From contig NZ_SSYA01000003.1 of the NCBI RefSeq assembly GCF_004917065.1, positions 62,001-126,000 of the forward strand: a stretch of 64,000 bases of DNA. The letters run 5' to 3'. This document shows positions 58,479 through 64,000 of the stretch, piece after piece. The notes below the pieces were generated by a model. It saw only the letters and a list, made by a program, of their open reading frames with translations, was not told the origin of the DNA and did no database searches. The DNA is from Geomonas ferrireducens (GTDB taxonomy: Bacteria > Desulfobacterota > Desulfuromonadia > Geobacterales > Geobacteraceae). Within the stretch, counting starts at the first letter, position 1. Each line of letters opens with the position of its first letter. Both the position numbers and the translations under genes were made by a program.

Positions 58479-59111
58479 ATGCGAGCTAACAAAAGAACAA
58501 ACAAGATCGTGTTGACGGCCGCTGTTGCGATGACCCTTTGCTCTGCCATTACCCAAGTGAAGGAATCAGCGGCTTTCCAGCCCATCGGTGTGGCCTCCCG
58601 CGGTAACGGCGAAACCTGTGCGCTGACCGTGCAGATGCAGAACAAGCAGTTCCGGGCGCGTTACATGCAGAAGGTGGCGCAGTATCAGGACGGCGCGGCC
58701 CCGAAGGTGGCGAGCGTCGAGGAAATGTACCAAAACATCGAACCGGCCTCCTTCTTCCCCGACGACAACGAGCCCGTTTCCAACACCATCGGTGTTGATC
58801 CTCTGAGCCTCGACTGCCTCGGTTGCCACGACGGCTCCAGGGCAAGCGACGTCACCATCAACCTAAGAAACGACCCCTTCCGGCGCCAGCAGATGCAGGG
58901 CACTGCGAAGGATCACGCGATAGGGATGGATTACGCAGCCTATGCATCCAACCCCCGCGATTTCAAGCCGGTCTTCGGCAATTCGAAGATGGTCTTTGTG
59001 GACGGTAAGGTCGGCTGCCTCACCTGCCATGATCCCGCCAACCAGGAACGCGGCCACCTCGTCATGAGCGACCGTCGCAGCGCGCTCTGCCTCACCTGCC
59101 ATAACAAGTAA
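58479..59111 (+). CDS. Secreted trihaem c-type cytochrome
   Basis: 210 residues. The signal is RANKRTNKIVLTAAVAMTL, with cleavage near residue 32. Three haem sites are CLGCH (113-117), CLTCH (180-184) and CLTCH (204-208). The segment ETCALTVQM (about 45-53) has a single Cys but no CxxCH, possibly a lost site. CLGCHDGSRA is close to CMSCHDGAVA of the 0.7-kb cytochrome, and both end in CLTCH shortly before the C-terminus, so they are probably related. AAGGAGG precedes the ATG. It is monocistronic, ending at a shared hairpin. The role is probably periplasmic electron transfer. Confidence 0.9.
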   Translation: MRANKRTNKIVLTAAVAMTLCSAITQVKESAAFQPIGVASRGNGETCALTVQMQNKQFRARYMQKVAQYQDGAAPKVASVEEMYQNIEPASFFPDDNEPVSNTIGVDPLSLDCLGCHDGSRASDVTINLRNDPFRRQQMQGTAKDHAIGMDYAAYASNPRDFKPVFGNSKMVFVDGKVGCLTCHDPANQERGHLVMSDRRSALCLTCHNK

Positions 59112-59113
59112 CG

Positions 59114-59155
59114 AAAAAAAGCGGCGCGGGAATTTCCCGGCGCCGCCTTTTATCT
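59114..59155. terminator. Bidirectional terminator between the trihaem cytochrome and OmpA-like genes
   Basis: GCGGCGCGGGA pairs with TCCCGGCGCCGC (one bulge) around AATT. A residues precede and TTTT follows, so it suits both converging genes. Confidence 0.85.
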
Positions 59156-59171
59156 GCAATTGCTTCCCCTT

Positions 59172-60527
59172 TTAGGGCGGGGTCACCTCGATGGTGGCCC
59201 TTCTGTTTTTCGACCTTCCTTTTTCCTCTCTGTTGCTCTCGATCGGCAGACGGCATCCAAAGGCCTGCTCGGTAAGCTTCACCTTCACCCTGCCGATCTT
59301 CTTGACGAGCGCCTGCCTTACACTGATCATGCGCGCTCTCGATAGGTCGACGTTCTTGTCTGAAATACCGTTGCGGTCGGTGTGCCCTTCGATGTGGACC
59401 TCGCTTCCGGGGTGCTTCTTTACATAGGCGGCGATCCTGTTGATTTCGGGCATGAACTGCGGCTTTATCACGGCACTGCCGTTGTCGAAGAAGATGGTCG
59501 TCGACGGTTTCTTAAGTACCCTCTGCTTCTGCGTCGCCGGAGGATCGAGGGGGCATAGGATGGATTCGATCATCTCCTGGGAGGACGCTTCGGGAAGCGG
59601 CGCCGCGAACGGCTCGGCAAGCTCGACCTTCACCGGCACCTTCGTCTGCGGGGCGGGCTCGGGCTGGGGCTGGGCCTCGACCGGTTTCGCAGCGGGGGCT
59701 ACCGCCTCCTGCGGCGCTGCAGTCTTTGGTTGCTCCGGCTGGCTCAACAGACCGGTGACCGCGGCGACCGGTGCCGCGATAACCGCAGCGGGAAGCGGAA
59801 CCTGCGCCGGTGTTTCCGGCTCGGCCGGTTTCTCAGGTGCCTTCTTACCCGGCTCCTGCTGCTTGTCGAAGTCGATGACCGGGACGGCGGGTGCCGCGGT
59901 CCCTTTTCTCTCTGCCGGTGGGGGAGGAGGCAGCGGCAAGCGCCTGATCTTCGTGTCGCGGTCCATGAGGAAGCTGAGGCCGAGCATGTACTGGAAGTCG
60001 TTGCGGCTTCCGACGTTGAACAGGATGTTCTGGCGCACGTCCAGCCTCAGGGCCAGGTACTCCGTGAGGAAGTACTTCATCCCGCCGCCCCAGGCCAGTA
60101 GCGGTGATCCCTCGGTTGCGGTCGGGCGCTCGATCACCATACCTCCTGCGCCAACGGCGAGAAAGGGGACCAGGCGCTTACGGGGGAGAAACGGATAGAT
60201 GGCGTCGATCCTCATCAGGTAGGCGCGGGCCTTCGTGTTGTCCTTGGATGAGGTGGAGGAGGCGTAGGAGAGCCCCCCCTCGATGCCGAAGCTGTCCACA
60301 ATGCTGGTGCCGACGATGTCGTAGCCGAACCTGATGTCGTACACGAGGCTGTGGCGCAGTTCATCCTGCCCGGAGAACTTAAGGCCGCCGGCGGAGACGT
60401 TCAGGGTGTAGTCGTGCGGGGTCTCAGCCGCCAGAACCTGGGACGTGTCGGCCAGCGCAGCGAGGAAAAGCAGGGCGCACGCCGCGGCCCTGATCCTTGA
60501 TACCGGTTTTCTAGCGGTTTTTTGCAT
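59172..60527 (-). CDS. OmpA-family outer-membrane protein with N-terminal beta-barrel and Pro/Ala-rich linker
   Basis: About 451 residues. A signal peptide ending in VLAAE is followed by a ~170-residue beta-barrel-like part (YTLNVSAGGLKFSGQDELRH, RAYLMRIDAIYPFLP). A ~130-residue Pro/Ala/Glu-rich linker comes next (PQPEPAPQTKVPVKVEL), then an OmpA_C peptidoglycan-binding domain: TIFFDNGSAVIKPQFMPEIN, VHIEGHTDRNGISDKNVDLS and NRRATIEV, with Asp and Arg of the diaminopimelate pocket present. It links the outer membrane to the cell wall. The start at 60527 gives a proper signal; the upstream ATG at 60557 is possible but has no ribosome binding site. It converges with the trihaem cytochrome gene. 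Confidence 0.9.
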   Translation of the reverse strand: MQKTARKPVSRIRAAACALLFLAALADTSQVLAAETPHDYTLNVSAGGLKFSGQDELRHSLVYDIRFGYDIVGTSIVDSFGIEGGLSYASSTSSKDNTKARAYLMRIDAIYPFLPRKRLVPFLAVGAGGMVIERPTATEGSPLLAWGGGMKYFLTEYLALRLDVRQNILFNVGSRNDFQYMLGLSFLMDRDTKIRRLPLPPPPPAERKGTAAPAVPVIDFDKQQEPGKKAPEKPAEPETPAQVPLPAAVIAAPVAAVTGLLSQPEQPKTAAPQEAVAPAAKPVEAQPQPEPAPQTKVPVKVELAEPFAAPLPEASSQEMIESILCPLDPPATQKQRVLKKPSTTIFFDNGSAVIKPQFMPEINRIAAYVKKHPGSEVHIEGHTDRNGISDKNVDLSRARMISVRQALVKKIGRVKVKLTEQAFGCRLPIESNREEKGRSKNRRATIEVTPP

Positions 60528-60588
60528 AGGTGGCACTCTGTGGATGGTTATCTGCAAAAAATGTCAAGGCGCGTTGCCGCGCTCCATG

Positions 60589-60951
60589 TCACACGTATTT
60601 CTCGATGAGCTCCTCGAGGATCTCGCCGATGGTGGTTCTGCGGTAGGCGGAGGCGATCTTCAGCTTCAGGTGCAGGTCCTGGCGGATGTTGGCGGTGAGC
60701 CGTACGTCCCCCTCCGGTACGAGCCCCGAGACACCCTTTGGCGCCGCTTTCGAGAGGGGGGCCTTCTTCCGCCCGGGGGCGGCACCCTTTCTGGGGCGGG
60801 AGGGCTTAACGAGCGCCTCTCGTACCGTTGAGGCCGGGCTATCCTCCGGCGCCTTGGGAGCGGGTTGCGCTGCCTGCATGGCCGGAGCAGGGGGAGGGAC
60901 CGGCGCCGGGGCAGCCTCGAAGAGTCCCATCTGGTTTTCCATGTCGGACAT
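60589..60951 (-). CDS. Small ribbon-helix-helix DNA-binding protein with Pro/Ala-rich N-terminus
   Basis: 120 residues. The N-terminus MSDMENQMGLFEAAPAPVPP is followed by a disordered Ala/Pro/Lys-rich part. The C-terminal ~45 residues are VRLTANIRQDLHLKLKIASA and TTIGEILEELIEKYV: a beta-strand and two helices in the MetJ/Arc/CopG (ribbon-helix-helix) pattern, with the strand N-terminal to R-x-D-x-H-x-K-L-K. This may be a repressor or ParG-like factor, with no visible toxin partner. The longer frame to 61287 has unlikely composition. The ATG at 60951 has AAAGGAACACC upstream. It lies between the GT4 and OmpA genes in the same orientation. Confidence 0.75.
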   Translation of the reverse strand: MSDMENQMGLFEAAPAPVPPPAPAMQAAQPAPKAPEDSPASTVREALVKPSRPRKGAAPGRKKAPLSKAAPKGVSGLVPEGDVRLTANIRQDLHLKLKIASAYRRTTIGEILEELIEKYV

Positions 60952-61156
60952 AGGTGTTCCTTTGCGAAAAATCCCCGGCACTATAGCAAGCAACCCCTTG
61001 CCGGGGCAACTGTTTTTCCGTATCCAACGGCACCGGATCAAGGCCTCCCGCGTCGGCAGCAGTCTCGCCCCGGGAGAAAGGAGGGGCGTGCGCGTCGCGT
61101 CGACCTCAAAGAGCCTTTGACCGGGTGCTTTCGCTGCTGTGTGTGCCGGGATACGG

Positions 61157-62329
61157 CTAAGGGGACTGGCGCCGTTTCTGCAGCTCGGCGTAGGCTGACT
61201 CGATGCGCTCCAAAATCGCCTCCATGCTGAAGTTGGCGGTGACGAAGTCGTGGCCGCCTTGGGCCAGGCGCCCCCTTTTCTCTTCATCTTGCAGCAGTGA
61301 GATCACCGCGTCGGCGAAAGCCTCAGGGGTGTCCGCCACCAACAGATGCGCTCCCGGAGAGGCGTTGATCCCCTCGTTGCCGATGCTGGTGGTGACCACC
61401 GGGGTGCCCGCGGCCAGCGCGTCGAGGATCTTAACGATGATGCCGCCGCCGGTAAGTATGGGGGCGACGAATACCGAGGCACTCTTGTAAACCGGATCGG
61501 TATCCTCGACGAAACCGGTGACCTTGGTGCCGGGGTCGGTCTCTGCCAGCCGCAACAGCTCGTCGGGAGGGCCATAGCCTGCGATGACGAATTCCGCCCC
61601 TGGAAACTCGCGGCGCACGAGCGGCAGCACGCGAGAGTGGAACCAGAGCGCGGCCTCTACGTTCACCGGCCGGTACCGGTACGAGGCGAGGAAGAGCAGG
61701 CGCTCGGGGATCCTCGGATAGCTGACATCGGTCACGTCCATTCCGGCCGGAATGGGAACGGTAGAGACGTCCAAGCGCGGCGCGAGTTCCAGCAGGTAGC
61801 GCCGATCGAATTCGGACATGGTGAAGATCCGGTCGAAGCGGGACATGATGGCGCGTTCCACGCCACACACCAAGCGCCAGCGCAGGGCGTGCCAAAGTCT
61901 TGCCGCACCGCGGGAGCGCTCGAAGGCGCGCTGTGCCGGCTTGGTGATGACGTCGTGGGCATCGAGTACCATAGGGGTTCTTCCACGCCGGATGAAGAGG
62001 GCGGTCTCCACCCATTCGACCTGTACGAGGTCGTAGTCGCCGGTGCGGATGAGCCGGTCGGCGAAGCGGCTGAAGGCGAGGTAGTTGGCCACAAGGCGCA
62101 GTGACCCAAAAATTCCCCTGCGGGAGATGCGCGGGTAGCTGAAGGGATGGATGCGGGCGCAGTAGGGGGCCAGCTCGGCGAGGGATGCTTCCTCCCCCTC
62201 TTCGAACCGGGTGGCGAGGTGGATCTCGTGCCGCTCCGAGAGCCGGCGCAGCAACTCATTGACGTAGCGTCCCCCGGCATGGTAGGCGTTTTGCTGCGGC
62301 AGGAACAGGGAAACGAACAGGATCTTCAT
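61157..62329 (-). CDS. GT4 glycosyltransferase
   Basis: 390 residues, GT-B fold. The N-terminal half starts MKILFVSLFLPQQNAYHAGG with RRLSERHEIHLATRFEEGEE, and the C-terminal half has ERLLFLASYRYRPVNVEAAL, PGAEFVIAGYGPPDELLRLA, TKVTGFVEDTDPVYKSASVF, and GGIIVKILDALAAGTPVVTT (donor-site region; the usual acidic residue is Asp in ILDAL). PGAHLLVADTPEAFADAV closes the domain. It is related to the C-terminal modules of the proteins at 15.6 and 23.9 kb but much more GC-rich. Which glycan it serves is unknown. The ATG at 62329 is chosen because the protein then starts with the family's first strand. Confidence 0.88.
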   Translation of the reverse strand: MKILFVSLFLPQQNAYHAGGRYVNELLRRLSERHEIHLATRFEEGEEASLAELAPYCARIHPFSYPRISRRGIFGSLRLVANYLAFSRFADRLIRTGDYDLVQVEWVETALFIRRGRTPMVLDAHDVITKPAQRAFERSRGAARLWHALRWRLVCGVERAIMSRFDRIFTMSEFDRRYLLELAPRLDVSTVPIPAGMDVTDVSYPRIPERLLFLASYRYRPVNVEAALWFHSRVLPLVRREFPGAEFVIAGYGPPDELLRLAETDPGTKVTGFVEDTDPVYKSASVFVAPILTGGGIIVKILDALAAGTPVVTTSIGNEGINASPGAHLLVADTPEAFADAVISLLQDEEKRGRLAQGGHDFVTANFSMEAILERIESAYAELQKRRQSP

Positions 62330-62454
62330 GGCGGGGCGTGCTCCGCTTGCGGGGCGGCGCGTGGACGCCCGGGTGATGTTCTCTGGGGCAACAGAGTAAC
62401 CCGATTGCGGCGCATTGGTAAAGCTAAATCTCTGAGGGGAGAGCGTCGGAGTTG

Positions 62455-62482
62455 TTGACACTCTGGGCTCCCCATTTAGAAT
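62455..62482 (+). promoter_or_regulatory. Promoter of the small ORF at 62.5 kb
   Basis: TTGACA (62455-62460), a 16-base spacer and TAGAAT (62477-62482), a near-consensus sigma-70 promoter that starts transcription near 62490. Confidence 0.6.
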
Positions 62483-62523
62483 GTTTAATCATGCAGGCAA
62501 GTCACAACGACGCGGAGCAAGAC

Positions 62524-62700
62524 ATGAATCCGGATCTGACAAGGTTGACCCCGGGACAGAAGCTGATGAAGCAGGCGATCCACGAGATCGACGATTATTT
62601 CGGCGAGGGAGTGGCCTTCAAGAACATCGATTTCCTGGGAGAGTACATGCAGGCCCTTGCCATCCTCGAGCTCAAGGAGACGCTCAGGAACAAGCTGTAG
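62524..62700 (+). CDS. Small protein of unknown function (58 residues)
   Basis: 58 residues starting MNPDLTRLTPGQKLMKQAIH and ending with a helix, ILELKETLRNKL. GGAG lies six bases before the ATG and a near-consensus promoter ends ~40 bases upstream. An in-frame ATG at 62491 would lie at the transcription start. The composition is charged and helical, with no signal or membrane segment. I do not recognise a family. It converges on the histidine kinase gene with 17 bases between the stops. Confidence 0.6.
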   Translation: MNPDLTRLTPGQKLMKQAIHEIDDYFGEGVAFKNIDFLGEYMQALAILELKETLRNKL

Positions 62701-62717
62701 GGCGCCACCTCGCGGGG

Positions 62718-64000
62718 TCACACGGACGGCGGGGGTGTTTTCGGAAGCGAGAACCAGAAGCTCGCGCCGCCGTCCACGGTCCCTTCGGCCCAGACGCGTC
62801 CTCCGTGTCTCAGCACGATGCGCTGGACGATGGCAAGCCCGACACCGGTACCCTCGAACTCCTCGTTGGCATGCAGGCGCTGGAACAGCCCGAACAGCTT
62901 GTTGGCGTAGGCCTCGTCGAAGCCGACGCCGTTGTCCTTCACGAAGATGTCGGTTTCCCCTTCCAGTTCCACCGAACCAACGGCGATTCTAGCCACCTCT
63001 CTCCCGCGCGTGAACTTGACGGCATTGCCGATCAGGTTGATAAGCACCTGCCGCAGCATCGCCGCGTCGCCTAGCACCACCGGAAGCACGGTCACGTCCC
63101 ACTCGATCTTCCTGTCCTGCGCGTCCGCCTGCTGGTCCGCCACGATCTCCCGCACCAAAAGACCCAGGTCAACCCACCCCTTCATCATGTCGCTGCGTCC
63201 CATGCGGGAGAAGGCGAGCAGGTCGTCGATCAGCATCCCCATCTTCGTGGCGGCGCCGCTGATCACGTTGAGGTAGTGCCTGCTCTTGTCGTCGAGATTG
63301 GTCCCCCCCTTCGCGGTCAACAGGTCGACGAAACCGATGATGTGCCTTAAAGGCGCGCGCAGGTCGTGGGAAACCGAGTAGCTGAAGGATTCCAGCTCCC
63401 GGTTGGTCGCGGCGAGCTGGTCCAACTGGTTCCTGAGGGTGAGGTTCAGTTCCAGGATCTTCGCCTCCCCCTGCTTTTGCAGCGTGATGTCGCGGATGAC
63501 GGCGAAGACCCAGGTGGCGTCCTGCGCCGCGATCGGGTTCAGCATGATGTCGACCGGGATCTCCGCGCCGTTTTTGTGGCGCCCGTAGAGCTCGAGGCCG
63601 ATTCCCATCTTGCGGGCCCGCGGGTCGCCGAAGTAGTTGCGCAGGTGCTGGCGGTGGCGTTTGTGGAAGCGCTTCGGGATGAGGAGCTCGATGCGCTGCC
63701 CGAGCATCTCCTCGCGCATGTAGCCGAAGATCACCTCGGCCTGCTGGTTCACCTTGCGGATCACCCCGCCGCCGTCCACGACGACGACGGCGTCCGGCGC
63801 CGTCTCGAAGAGGCGTTCCAGCATGTTGCGGCTCTTCACCATCGCTTCTTCCGAGGCGCGCCGCTCCGTGTTGTCGTGGAGGATGAGGGAGTAGCCCAGA
63901 ATGCTGCCGGTATCGTCCTTGAGAGCGGTGAGCGCGATGGAGGCCCAGAAGCGGCCGCCGTCCTTGCGAAGCCGCCAACCCTGCAGCTCCAGGCTCCCCA
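62718..64000 (-). CDS. PAS-domain sensor histidine kinase (5' end outside window)
   Basis: The frame runs open through the right edge; 427 residues are visible. The first ~50 are the end of a PAS/PAC domain (RKDGGRFWASIALTALKDDT, HDNTERR). A second PAS follows (LFETAPDAVVVVDGGGVIRK, FGYMREEMLGQRIELLIP). Then come the HisKA helix with SYSVSHDLRAPLRHIIGF (phospho-acceptor His) and an ATPase domain with N-box NLIGNAVKFT, G1 VKDNGVGFD, an F-box-like FGLFQRLH and G2 GTGVGLAI. No membrane segment is seen in the visible part. It senses an unknown signal and would phosphorylate a response regulator not present here. A frame beginning at 63842 covers only the second PAS onward. Confidence 0.92.
   Translation of the reverse strand, partial: GSLELQGWRLRKDGGRFWASIALTALKDDTGSILGYSLILHDNTERRASEEAMVKSRNMLERLFETAPDAVVVVDGGGVIRKVNQQAEVIFGYMREEMLGQRIELLIPKRFHKRHRQHLRNYFGDPRARKMGIGLELYGRHKNGAEIPVDIMLNPIAAQDATWVFAVIRDITLQKQGEAKILELNLTLRNQLDQLAATNRELESFSYSVSHDLRAPLRHIIGFVDLLTAKGGTNLDDKSRHYLNVISGAATKMGMLIDDLLAFSRMGRSDMMKGWVDLGLLVREIVADQQADAQDRKIEWDVTVLPVVLGDAAMLRQVLINLIGNAVKFTRGREVARIAVGSVELEGETDIFVKDNGVGFDEAYANKLFGLFQRLHANEEFEGTGVGLAIVQRIVLRHGGRVWAEGTVDGGASFWFSLPKTPPPSV

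Noticed and set aside
60952-61287. N-terminal extension of the ribbon-helix-helix gene to 232 residues
   Set aside because: The extension overlaps the end of the GT4 gene and is a Ser/Pro/Arg-rich out-of-frame translation; the ATG at 60951 has a ribosome binding site.

Overview
The window reads as chromosome from a Geobacter-like member of the Desulfuromonadota. The case rests on secreted multihaem c-type cytochromes (4, 12 and 3 CxxCH sites), long GC-rich secreted proteins with cohesin, dockerin, Ig-like and NHL modules, and many short palindromic intergenic repeats. The assignment is inferred from gene content; no rRNA or housekeeping marker is present. I found no tRNA, rRNA, CRISPR array, transposase or phage structural gene.

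Layout. 0-1.5 kb: the tail of one gene and a tetrahaem cytochrome. 1.7-7.5 kb: three tandem minus-strand paralogues that join a GT-C/TMTC-like membrane domain to TPR repeats. 7.5-10.3 kb: repeat-rich DNA with a 42-bp palindromic tandem array, one unknown gene and a DUF4160/DUF2442 pair. 10.4-15.6 kb (+): aminotransferase, GT2, fused acetyltransferase/3,4-ketoisomerase and a large membrane protein. 15.6-30.8 kb (-): a polysaccharide locus with wzm/wzt ABC export, multimodular glycosyltransferases, a WbsX-type protein, a GT39-like enzyme, a methyltransferase and a flippase-like protein; its promoter-proximal part is clearly AT-richer than the flanks. 31.1-38.8 kb (-): two giant secreted proteins, one a collagen-like protein with CBM5/12-like inserts. 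39.6-42.1 kb: further glycosyltransferases and a DUF2304 protein. 42.4-59.1 kb: an envelope block of two NrfJ-like lipoproteins, an FnIII/NHL lipoprotein, a second small lipoprotein, a 12-haem cytochrome, a four-gene cohesin/dockerin operon and a trihaem cytochrome. 59.2-64 kb: an OmpA-type protein, a ribbon-helix-helix protein, a GT4, a tiny ORF and a truncated PAS histidine kinase.

How the genes may work together. The 10-31 kb genes can build and export a glycan. The aminotransferase and fused enzyme supply the last steps to a 3-acetamido-3,6-dideoxyhexose nucleotide sugar, the glycosyltransferases assemble the chain, and Wzm/Wzt exports it. The giant proteins beside it and the cohesin/dockerin operon look like cell-surface or matrix components. 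The most interesting part is 49.4-56.6 kb. There, one dockerin-ended protein, two proteins that each carry a cohesin-like and a dockerin-like end, and one lipoprotein with a cohesin-like end sit in a single operon with a long structured leader, directly downstream of a 12-haem cytochrome. This could be a lipid-anchored, non-cellulosomal surface scaffold. That function is an inference.
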